Source: an uncultured bacterium | GTDB taxonomy: Bacteria; Nitrospirota; Thermodesulfovibrionia; Thermodesulfovibrionales; Dissulfurispiraceae | Reading direction: 5' to 3' | NCBI GenBank assembly: GCA_937960465.1 | Contig: CALGPO010000032.1 | Span: 1 to 35,451, forward strand | DNA length: 35,451 nt | Shown here: one piece after another, positions 7,793-14,483 of the stretch | Position numbering within the stretch: position 1 is the stretch's first letter | Layout of the letters: each line of letters starts with the position of its first letter | Notes under the pieces: model-generated | Told to the model about the DNA's origin: nothing | The model's database searches: none | Seen by the model: only the letters and a program-made list of their open reading frames with translations | Program-made: the position numbers and the translations under genes

Positions 7793-9431
7793 AGGCCTCC
7801 AGAAAGCCTTTGAAGCAAAGGATAGCTGGAGCAGGCTCAAGGAATATATGGGAAGGCATAGGGGCGATATATACAAGATTATTGTCCTGATAGCCCTCGG
7901 TTTTATCTCTGCCCTGATAATTCAGGAAAAGATAGGTGTCGATCGCTTTGCCGGCAGCTTCCTTATAGCAACAGTAATCCTGTTCATCTTCTATAAAGAC
8001 ATAAGGCGATACAAGCCTGGCTATCTCAGGGACTATAAAATGCTGCTTCTTTTAGGCCTCCTTGTGACGGGCACGCTCCTGCTTGGGAGGGTATATGAAT
8101 ACTTGCTGGCAGGACTTCACAGGGGGCTTGCCTTTCCCGACGGCAGCGCCTTTATCTACGGCATACCTATCCCCATAGGAGCCATGCTCGTAAAGCTTAT
8201 ATTCGACTTTCACACATCCATAATATTCTCATTTGCCATAAGCCTTCTATCAGGAATATGGCTCAACGATCCTCTTTATACGGTTTATGTTTTTATCGGG
8301 AGTTTAACCGCTGCATTCGGGGTGGCGAGGTGTAAAAGGCGCTCGGCCCTTATAAAAGGCGGCATGTATGTAAGTGTTGTAAATGTTGTTAATACCGCCA
8401 TAATCCTGCTCCTCAACGGGAATCTCGTCTCCCAGATGTCGCCTTCTGCTTTCCTGTTTGCTGCCCTGTCCGGAATTATGGTCTCTGCAACGGTTTCCAT
8501 AATATTGCCTGTTATCGAATATATTTTCGGAATAACAACCGACATAAGCCTTGTGGAGCTGCTCGACCTCGATCAGCCATTAATGCGTAATCTTATGATA
8601 ACTGCTCCGGGGACATATCACCACAGCGTTATTGTTGGAAACCTTGCCGAGGCAGCGGCAGAGTCCGTGGATGCCAATCCCCTTCTTGCGAGGGTAACGG
8701 CTTATTATCACGACATAGGCAAGATAAAGATGCCCGAGTATTTTGTGGAAAACCAGACGGGTACAGCAAGCAAGCATGAGAGGCTAACGCCCCATATGAG
8801 CAGCATGATACTTATCTCCCATGTTAAAGAGGGCGTTGAACTGGCTAAACAGTATAAATTGCCGAGGTTAGTTGCAGACATCATACAGCAGCATCACGGC
8901 ACAAGTCTCATAACATATTTTTATCAGAAGGCTATAGAGCAGGCTGCAGACGTATCCCATGAGAATTATCGTTATCCAGGACCCAAGCCGCAGACAAGGG
9001 TGGCAGCCCTTGTCATGATGGCCGATGCAGTTGAGGCAGCTTCCCGTGCGCTTACAGACCCCACACCTGCAAGGATTTCAGCCCTTGTGGACAGGATAAT
9101 AAACAATATCTTCCTTGACGGGCAGATAGATGAGTGCGAGCTTACCTTGAAGGATATCTCGGAAATCAAGAAGCGGTTTACATATATCCTGACCAGCATC
9201 TTCCACAGGAGGATAGAATATCCCGAGCTTAATATAAAGGGCTTGCGCAATCCCGAAAAAACAATCTTTGAAGCCGGCATCCACAAAAATCCTGCAGAAA
9301 GGGGGTCTTTTGTGATGTCATTATTACAGAACAATGGAAATAACAATAAGGAACAGTCAGAGACTGATAAGGATAAACCAGCGCCGCATAGAGGGCATCC
9401 TAAAAAAAGTCCTGAGACATCTAACCCTTAA
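7761..9431 (+). CDS. PgpH-like 7TM-HD phosphohydrolase lacking the extracellular domain
   Basis: This 556-residue membrane protein has one N-terminal helix (IYKIIVLIALGFISALII), then a block of further helices, then a cytoplasmic HD domain. The HD metal motifs are seen as TYHHSVIVGNLAE, YYHDIGKIK and IQQHHGT. PgpH-type proteins hydrolyse c-di-AMP and are usually 700-850 residues, with a large extracellular 7TMR-HDED domain after the first helix. Here that domain is absent. The gene lies between phoH and ybeY as in many genomes. The ATG at 7761 overlaps phoH by 32 bp and has an AAAGG very close; ATG 7848, preceded by AAGGA, is a possible alternative. It overlaps ybeY by about 98 bp. Confidence 0.88.
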   Translation: MKNGNQKSSSKGLQKAFEAKDSWSRLKEYMGRHRGDIYKIIVLIALGFISALIIQEKIGVDRFAGSFLIATVILFIFYKDIRRYKPGYLRDYKMLLLLGLLVTGTLLLGRVYEYLLAGLHRGLAFPDGSAFIYGIPIPIGAMLVKLIFDFHTSIIFSFAISLLSGIWLNDPLYTVYVFIGSLTAAFGVARCKRRSALIKGGMYVSVVNVVNTAIILLLNGNLVSQMSPSAFLFAALSGIMVSATVSIILPVIEYIFGITTDISLVELLDLDQPLMRNLMITAPGTYHHSVIVGNLAEAAAESVDANPLLARVTAYYHDIGKIKMPEYFVENQTGTASKHERLTPHMSSMILISHVKEGVELAKQYKLPRLVADIIQQHHGTSLITYFYQKAIEQAADVSHENYRYPGPKPQTRVAALVMMADAVEAASRALTDPTPARISALVDRIINNIFLDGQIDECELTLKDISEIKKRFTYILTSIFHRRIEYPELNIKGLRNPEKTIFEAGIHKNPAERGSFVMSLLQNNGNNNKEQSETDKDKPAPHRGHPKKSPETSNP

Positions 9432-9813
9432 TCACCGCAGATACAGCTTTATCGAGTCTGCCGAGATAAGCGTACTCTTTGTAAATGACAGGAAGATGGG
9501 GGAACTGAATCTACAGTATCGCGGGAAAGATAAAACTACCGATGTGCTTTCATTTCCGCAGATTAAACAATTTGAACAACTTGAACAATTTGAACGGTTT
9601 GAGCTATCCCCTATCCCCCTCGGCGATATAGTTATCAACCTTCATCAGGCAAAAAGGCAGGCAAAGGAGCACGGGTTAAGCTTTTATGATGAGATCACAT
9701 GGCTTTTGATCCACGGACTTCTTCATCTCCTCGGATATGATCATGAGAAGAATAAATACCATGCAAGGAAGATGAGGGAGATGGAAAAGGAACTGCTTGG
9801 AGCAAAGAAATAA
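9334..9813 (+). CDS. ybeY: Endoribonuclease YbeY with a nonamer insertion
   Basis: YbeY is a zinc-dependent endoribonuclease of 16S rRNA maturation and ribosome quality control. The 159-residue protein has the metal motif HGLLHLLGYDHE (H-x3-H-x5-H), plus the family blocks KTTDVLSFP and LGDIVINLHQAKRQA. Between those two blocks lies an insertion, IKQFEQLEQFERFE, encoded by four 9-bp repeats; it lengthens a loop. The ATG at 9334 lies within the 3' end of the HD-hydrolase gene (about 98 bp overlap) and gives a normal N-terminus (EITIRNSQRLIRI). Confidence 0.95.
   Translation: MEITIRNSQRLIRINQRRIEGILKKVLRHLTLNHRRYSFIESAEISVLFVNDRKMGELNLQYRGKDKTTDVLSFPQIKQFEQLEQFERFELSPIPLGDIVINLHQAKRQAKEHGLSFYDEITWLLIHGLLHLLGYDHEKNKYHARKMREMEKELLGAKK
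9566..9601 (+). repeat. Nonamer array inside ybeY
   Basis: Four 9-bp units: AACAATTTG, AACAACTTG, AACAATTTG, AACGGTTTG. The 9-bp period keeps the frame and yields a three-residue repeat (QFE/QLE). Other arrays in the window have a 7-bp period. Confidence 0.85.
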
Positions 9814-9818
9814 AAATT

Positions 9819-10517
9819 ATGCCTTTAAGAAAATGGATAGACAGCGCAAATAATGCTATAGAGGGGATCCTGCATGCCGCGAAGACACAGAGGCATCTCA
9901 GGTATCATTTCTATTCAGCCGTTACAGTCCTTGTTTTAAGCTATATACTCGGCGTGGAACGGACGGATTTTCTGATCATCTCCATTGCCGTTATCCTTGT
10001 CCTGCTTTCAGAGATGATTAATACTGCTATAGAATATGTTGTGGACATGATTTCACCGGAACACAGCGAAAAAGCAAGGGTCGCAAAGGATGTGGCAGCC
10101 GGTGCGGTTTTAATCACCGCCTTTGGCGCTGCAGTCCTCGGATACGTCATACTGTTCCCCTATTTCAGTAGGGCATTTGAGCAGGGTATCGATATTGCCA
10201 AGCATTCGAAGGAAGAGATTACGCTTATCGCTGTCATTGTCGTTTTGATTATTGTGGTGGTGCTCAAGGCATATTCAGGCAAGGGGCATCCCCTGCGCGG
10301 AGGCATGCCAAGCGGCCATTCTGCGATAGCATTTTCAGCATGGGTTGCTGTTACATATATCACTGAGAGTTTTATTGCCTCTCTCTTAAGTTTTCTGTTG
10401 TCCGTTCTCATAGCCCAGAGCAGGATAGCGGTAAAGGCGCATACGCCCATTGAGGTGATCGCAGGCGCAGTTTTAGGGTCCGGACTCACCTTTTTATTAT
10501 TCATTATTTTTTATTGA
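9819..10517 (+). CDS. Fused diacylglycerol/undecaprenol kinase (DgkA) and PAP2 phosphatase
   Basis: The 232-residue protein joins two membrane domains. Residues 1 to about 115 are a DgkA-type kinase (EGILHAAKTQRHLRYH, SEMINTAIEYVVD, ARVAKDVAAGAV). Residues from about 145 on are a PAP2-type phosphatase (KGHPLRGGMPSGHSA, SRIAVKAHTPIEVIAGAVLG). Gram-positive DgkA homologues phosphorylate undecaprenol and PAP2 enzymes dephosphorylate undecaprenyl (pyro)phosphate. A fusion would place opposite reactions on the lipid carrier in one protein; that reading is inference. It starts five bases after ybeY and is the last gene of the phoH operon. A palindromic repeat follows its stop. Confidence 0.9.
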   Translation: MPLRKWIDSANNAIEGILHAAKTQRHLRYHFYSAVTVLVLSYILGVERTDFLIISIAVILVLLSEMINTAIEYVVDMISPEHSEKARVAKDVAAGAVLITAFGAAVLGYVILFPYFSRAFEQGIDIAKHSKEEITLIAVIVVLIIVVVLKAYSGKGHPLRGGMPSGHSAIAFSAWVAVTYITESFIASLLSFLLSVLIAQSRIAVKAHTPIEVIAGAVLGSGLTFLLFIIFY

Positions 10518-10520
10518 CAT

Positions 10521-10573
10521 CTAAGTTGAGCGATTTTGTAAGGCAGGTCTGAATATAGAATCGCTCAATTTAG
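10521..10573. repeat. Palindromic repeat, copy 2 (internally shortened, 53 bp)
   Basis: It has the same outer arms as copies 1 and 3 (CTAAGTTGAGCGATT and AATCGCTCAATTTAG). The inner palindrome is missing, leaving only AAGGCAGGTCTGAA. It lies between convergent genes (the DgkA-PAP2 fusion and typA), where it could serve as a terminator for both. Confidence 0.88.
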
Positions 10574-10650
10574 GTGACAGTTGTGGTGATTCTTTTTGAC
10601 TTTTTTCCTGCTGGCTTTCTATAACATCTTCGTTTTTGTATCGAACAGTT

Positions 10651-12456
10651 TTAATATTTTGTCTTCGGCCTCTTGTTTGCCTCTAATACCTTTTTCCTGA
10701 GCCTTATGGATTGCGGTGTTACCTCAACAAGCTCATCTTCCTTGATGAACTCCAGCGCCTGCTCCAGATTCAATATCCTCGGTGGTATCAGTTGTATTGT
10801 ATCATCCGCGCTTGCAGCACGCATGTTTGTGAGCTTCTTTTCCTTTGTGACATTTACATCCATGTCATTGTCCCTTGAGTTCTCTCCAATAATCATTCCC
10901 TCGTAAACAGGCGTATTCTCTTTTATAAAAAGCGTTCCCCTTGGCTGCAAATGGAAGAGCGCATATGTGGTTGATTTGCCTGCCCTGTCTGCAACGAGCG
11001 CTCCTGTCTGCCTCTTTGACATTGGGCCGTGCCATGTCTCGTATCCATCAAAGAGATGATTTAAAAGCCCTGTTCCCTTTGTATCCGTCAGAAACTGGGA
11101 TCTGAAGCCGATTAATCCCCTCGATGGAATCCTGAATTCGAGCCTTACCCTTCCATGTCCGTTATTCTGCATCTTCTGCATTTTGCCCTTTCTCATTCCA
11201 ACCTGTTGCGTTACAACACCGACAAATTCTTCAGGCACGTCTATGACAAGCAATTCCATCGGTTCATGAAGGACGCCGTTTATTTCCTTTGTTATGGTCT
11301 CGGGCATTGATACAGAGAGTTCGTATCCCTCCCTTCTCATCATCTCGATGATGATTGCAAGCTGCAATTCCCCGCGTCCCATCACCTTGAATGAATCAGT
11401 ATCATCAAAATCCACTCTAATCGAGACATTGTAGAGGAGTTCTTTTTCGAGCCTTTCCCTGAGATTTCTGGATGTAACGAACTTCCCTTCCTTTCCTGCA
11501 AATGGAGATGTATTGACAGAAAAAACCATTGAGATGGTCGGCTCATCCACCTTTATCCTCGGCAAGGGCATTGGCCTTTCAATGTCTGTGATTGTATCTC
11601 CTATATTAATGCCTTCAATGCCTGCGAGGGCAACGATGTCGCCAACAGATGCCTCTTTTGTCTCTATTCTTTCCAATCCCTGGAATGTGTAAATGGAGGT
11701 TATCTTCGTTTTTACTGCATCGCCATTGCCGTTTATCATGGCCACTGCATCTCCTACCTTTACTGTGCCTGAAAAGATTCTTCCGATTGCAAGTCTTCCC
11801 ACATAATCGTTGTAATCTATATTTGTGACAAGGAGCTGTAAGATTCCATCCCCTCTTCCTTCAGGTGAAGGAATTGTTTTGAGTATGAGGTCAAAGAGGG
11901 GCTTCAGGTTTTCTGAATCATCGTTCATATTAAGCATTGCAATACCCCTCTTGGCATTTGTATAAACAATGGGGAATTCCAGTTGCTCTTCTGTTGCATC
12001 AAGGTCAATGAACAGGTCATAAACCTCATTTAAAACTCCCTGAATCCTCGCATCGGGTCTGTCTATCTTATTTATTACTAAGATCGGAGGCAGTTTTAAT
12101 TCAAGAGCCTTTTTGAGTACAAACCTTGTTTGAGGCAGAGGGCCTTCTGATGCATCAACAAGCAAAAGCACGCCATCAACCATTTTCAAAGTCCTTTCCA
12201 CCTCGCCGCCGAAGTCTGCATGACCGGGTGTATCGACAATATTTATCTTTACGCCGTTGTATTCAACTGCTGTGTTTTTTGCCATTATTGTGATTCCGCG
12301 CTCACGCTCAAGGTCTATGTTGTCCATGACCCTTTCCTGAATCTGCTGGTTGGAACGGAATATTCCAGCCTGTTTCAGCATCGCGTCAACAAGGGTTGTC
12401 TTTCCGTGGTCAACATGGGCGATAATGGCTATGTTTCTTAAATCTTCTCTCTTCAT
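10651..12456 (-). CDS. typA: Ribosome-associated GTPase TypA/BipA
   Basis: This is a translational GTPase of 601 residues, typical length. G1 AHVDHGKTT lies at about 13-21, followed by RERGITI in switch I, DTPGHADF (G3) and NKIDRPDA (G4). The C-terminal half carries the BipA-specific blocks [18 protein letters not shown] and [16 protein letters not shown]. BipA acts in ribosome assembly and stress adaptation. The ATG at 12456 gives the family's N-terminus ([16 protein letters not shown]). Its 3' end faces the DgkA-PAP2 gene. It is preceded by about 100 bp that carries a piece of a family-B repeat. Confidence 0.97.
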   Translation of the reverse strand: MKREDLRNIAIIAHVDHGKTTLVDAMLKQAGIFRSNQQIQERVMDNIDLERERGITIMAKNTAVEYNGVKINIVDTPGHADFGGEVERTLKMVDGVLLLVDASEGPLPQTRFVLKKALELKLPPILVINKIDRPDARIQGVLNEVYDLFIDLDATEEQLEFPIVYTNAKRGIAMLNMNDDSENLKPLFDLILKTIPSPEGRGDGILQLLVTNIDYNDYVGRLAIGRIFSGTVKVGDAVAMINGNGDAVKTKITSIYTFQGLERIETKEASVGDIVALAGIEGINIGDTITDIERPMPLPRIKVDEPTISMVFSVNTSPFAGKEGKFVTSRNLRERLEKELLYNVSIRVDFDDTDSFKVMGRGELQLAIIIEMMRREGYELSVSMPETITKEINGVLHEPMELLVIDVPEEFVGVVTQQVGMRKGKMQKMQNNGHGRVRLEFRIPSRGLIGFRSQFLTDTKGTGLLNHLFDGYETWHGPMSKRQTGALVADRAGKSTTYALFHLQPRGTLFIKENTPVYEGMIIGENSRDNDMDVNVTKEKKLTNMRAASADDTIQLIPPRILNLEQALEFIKEDELVEVTPQSIRLRKKVLEANKRPKTKY

Positions 12457-12485
12457 AAAACCTCACTTTTAGTTGTTTGGTAAAC

Positions 12486-12520
12486 GCAGGTGTGCATACG
12501 GTAAAAGGCTTTACAGATGC
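12486..12520. repeat. Fragment of a family-B element upstream of typA
   Basis: GCAGGTGTGCAT is identical to the inner terminal repeat of the family-B element at 30109-30324. It is followed by AAAAGGCTTTACA, close to the AAAGCCTTTACA found there. Only this short piece is present. It lies where the typA promoter or leader should be. Confidence 0.4.
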
Positions 12521-12555
12521 ATGATTTTAACTGCGGACATTTTATTTTAACCTAT

Positions 12556-13335
12556 TTATATGCGAAAATACCAATTCAGGATCTCGCCGCCGAAAAACAG
12601 AGTAATGATTGAGCCGAAAGATAGAAACGGACCAAATGGTATCTTTGTCTTTCTCCCCTTACCCTTAACAATCATGAGAAATATTCCTACCAAAGAGCCA
12701 ATAAGACTTCCTATGAATGTTGTGAGAAAGACAGCCTTCCATCCCATAAATGCGCCCACCATTGCCATTAATTTAATATCACCACCTCCCATTCCGCCCC
12801 TGCTTAAAATGGCGATGAGATAAAATAGTCCGCCTCCGAGGAATAGTCCTGCAATAGAGTTTTTAAAGCCAACAACTGAAAGGCTGAGGGCTGAAGGCTG
12901 AAGGCTGAAAGGATCTGGGAGCAAAAAAGATGCTGATGCCAGACCTATGATAATTCCAGGAAGTGTTATAACATCAGGTATTATCTGGAAATCCAGATCA
13001 ACAAAGGTTATCACGACCATTGACGATACAAGGACAAAGAGAATCGGCAGATGCCATCCTAATCCGAAATAATTGAAAGTCGTCCAGTAAAGAATTCCAT
13101 TTAATAATTCCACCAGCGGATAGCGGATGGAAATGCTTTCACCGCATTTCCTGCATTTGCCTTTTAAAAAAATATAGCTCAGTATGGGAATATTGTCCCA
13201 CGGTTTAATAGGCGTGTTGCAGGCAGGACATGAAGATGAAGGTCTTATTATTGAGATATTTCTCGGCAATCTATAGATACAGACATTGAGAAACGAGCCA
13301 ACTATAAGTCCGAGAATGAAAAAAATTGCTGTCAT
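12556..13335 (-). CDS. pilD: Prepilin peptidase PilD
   Basis: This is a bifunctional leader peptidase and N-methyltransferase for type IV pilins and type II secretion pseudopilins, in the inner membrane. The 259-residue protein has the N-terminal GSFLNVCIYRLP block, two zinc-type CxxC pairs (CPACNTPIKPWDNIPILSY and KCRKCGESI), and the catalytic aspartates in FVDLDFQIIPD and GGGDIKLMA. About eight membrane segments are visible. Residues about 142-153 (FSLQPSALSLS) are encoded by a heptamer array in a loop between helices. No pilus genes lie nearby. Confidence 0.95.
   Translation of the reverse strand: MTAIFFILGLIVGSFLNVCIYRLPRNISIIRPSSSCPACNTPIKPWDNIPILSYIFLKGKCRKCGESISIRYPLVELLNGILYWTTFNYFGLGWHLPILFVLVSSMVVITFVDLDFQIIPDVITLPGIIIGLASASFLLPDPFSLQPSALSLSVVGFKNSIAGLFLGGGLFYLIAILSRGGMGGGDIKLMAMVGAFMGWKAVFLTTFIGSLIGSLVGIFLMIVKGKGRKTKIPFGPFLSFGSIITLFFGGEILNWYFRI
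12876..12910 (+). repeat. Heptamer array inside pilD
   Basis: Five 7-bp units: CTGAAAG, GCTGAGG, GCTGAAG, GCTGAAG, GCTGAAA. They are translated on the minus strand within an inter-helix loop of the prepilin peptidase. Confidence 0.85.
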
Positions 13336-13344
13336 AGGGATGAG

Positions 13345-13446
13345 CTATTGTGTCGCGATAAGATATTTTTTTATTTTATTCACAAAATTTATAGTTGCAG
13401 GGAGCATCTCGTCTACATCCTTTTGAGTAACCTCAGCCTGTTCCAT
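13345..13446 (-). pseudogene. Severed C-terminal part of the HEPN gene
   Basis: After the HEPN stop (TAG, 13459-13461) the same frame continues as KGDY, then ATG at 13446, then EQAEVTQKDVDEMLPATINF and onward to a stop at 13345. The joined sequence, FELR-stop-KGDYMEQAEVTQKD, reads like the usual C-terminal end of HEPN proteins, where a residue such as Q follows FELR and an acidic DY motif comes next. A single C-to-T change (CAG to TAG) would explain the break. AAAGG precedes the ATG, so the 33-residue tail could also be made as a separate peptide. Confidence 0.65.
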
Positions 13447-13458
13447 ATAATCGCCTTT

Positions 13459-13743
13459 CTACCTGAGTTCAAATGCGCGATGCAATATTTTAGACAATTT
13501 TTTATCAAATATCCCAGTTTTAATATATTCTCTGTCAAACAAGGAGATCGCACCAATATGTTTTGATGTTCTTATCTGCTTTTCTTGCAGTAGAGCCAGT
13601 ACAGTATAGAACATTGCATAATATAAGCGGTTCATTACAGCACGCTGGCTCATTTTTTCTTTGAGAAGAACCTTTGCCTCTTCTATAGAATCATCTGCCT
13701 GCTTTAGTCTATACTTTATCAGTGCAAGCATTTCTTCTGTCAT
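13459..13743 (-). CDS. HEPN domain protein, shortened by an in-frame amber codon
   Basis: The 94-residue product belongs to the HEPN superfamily (AVMNRLYYAMFYTVLALL, then KHIGAISLFDREYIKTGIFDKKLSKILHRAFELR). It is about 35 residues short of the usual length because of a TAG at 13459-13461. The missing part follows in frame at 13345-13446. HEPN proteins paired with an MNT nucleotidyltransferase are often RNase toxins with R-x4-6-H; here the position after RLYYAMF is Tyr, so an active RNase centre is not evident. The start overlaps the MNT stop by four bases (ATGA). Confidence 0.8.
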   Translation of the reverse strand: MTEEMLALIKYRLKQADDSIEEAKVLLKEKMSQRAVMNRLYYAMFYTVLALLQEKQIRTSKHIGAISLFDREYIKTGIFDKKLSKILHRAFELR

Positions 13744-14057
13744 ACGGTTACTCCTTCTCGGTAAATATTCTTTATAAAGACTGATTCACGGATTGGACTA
13801 TTTTTTAAACTATCAAGGCTTATAACTATAGGCATTATAACTATGTCTTCAGGGAAACCGGCTTCCCATGCACAATCGCTTATATAGCTTTCTATCTCAT
13901 GGTCAAGGTAGTCTACAACAACAAGGACATCAAGGTCTGATTCAGGACTGGCGTCTCCCCGTGCGCGGGAACCGAAGACCTTAACTTCATGAACTTTTAT
14001 CCTTTGTGATACAAGGGATTTGAATTTTTCTATCACCCTAATGTCCTTTTCCCGCAT
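13740..14057 (-). CDS. Minimal nucleotidyltransferase (MNT), partner of HEPN
   Basis: The 105-residue protein has the nucleotidyltransferase signature GSRARGDASPESDLDVLV (GS...DxD) at about 29-47 and little else, as in the MNT family. In HEPN/MNT modules of the MntA type, the nucleotidyltransferase neutralises the HEPN toxin by modifying it with AMP. Whether this holds here is uncertain, given the damaged HEPN gene. It is the first gene of the pair and is coupled to HEPN through an ATGA overlap. Confidence 0.88.
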   Translation of the reverse strand: MREKDIRVIEKFKSLVSQRIKVHEVKVFGSRARGDASPESDLDVLVVVDYLDHEIESYISDCAWEAGFPEDIVIMPIVISLDSLKNSPIRESVFIKNIYREGVTV

Positions 14058-14121
14058 TTTTTGCTTCCTTTCTTTTGCTCTTATTTAAATTTTACAATAT
14101 CCAATCTTATCCTGAGTTCGC

Positions 14122-14433
14122 TTATGCAACTATCCTGCTTATCTCCGATGCCTTTTCGAATGTCTCTTTTATTTCAGGCTCAAGGGTTTCGAGTTCTTTA
14201 ATCGCATTCATTACTTCTTGATTGGCGTAAATATTTTTTTCTTTTCCCCTCATGGAGTAAACCTGTTCCCCGATTTTTCTCATCAACTCATCCCTGCGTT
14301 TTTTCAACTCTTCTGATTTATACAGCAGTTTGAAGACCGTAATCTCGACCCTTATCCGCTCTGAAAGCAGGGATGAAAACCACTTGATTCTTTCAATGCC
14401 TTCGTCAAAATCCTTTTTTATCCTGCTGAACAT
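14122..14433 (-). CDS. Small coiled-coil protein of unknown function
   Basis: The 103-residue protein is rich in Lys and Glu, with long helical stretches (IKKDFDEGIERIKWFSSLLSE, KSEELKKRRDELMRKIGEQV, AIKELETLEPEIKETFEKAS). I start it at ATG 14433 because GGGAGG lies five bases upstream. A longer version from 14445 would place that sequence inside the coding region. I do not recognise a family beyond a general coiled coil. It follows recG on the same strand and may be its operon mate. Confidence 0.65.
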   Translation of the reverse strand: MFSRIKKDFDEGIERIKWFSSLLSERIRVEITVFKLLYKSEELKKRRDELMRKIGEQVYSMRGKEKNIYANQEVMNAIKELETLEPEIKETFEKASEISRIVA

Positions 14434-14448
14434 AAGCCCTCCCATTAA

Positions 14449-14483
14449 TTGGCTTAAGGTTAGCCTTGACCTTAACCTGTTTT
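14449..14483 (-). repeat. Heptamer array at the recG stop codon
   Basis: Units TTGGCTT, AAGGTTA, GCCTTGA, CCTTAAC, CTGTTTT. The stop codon of recG is read from within it. Much the same sequence recurs inside recG at 15471-15498. Confidence 0.7.
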
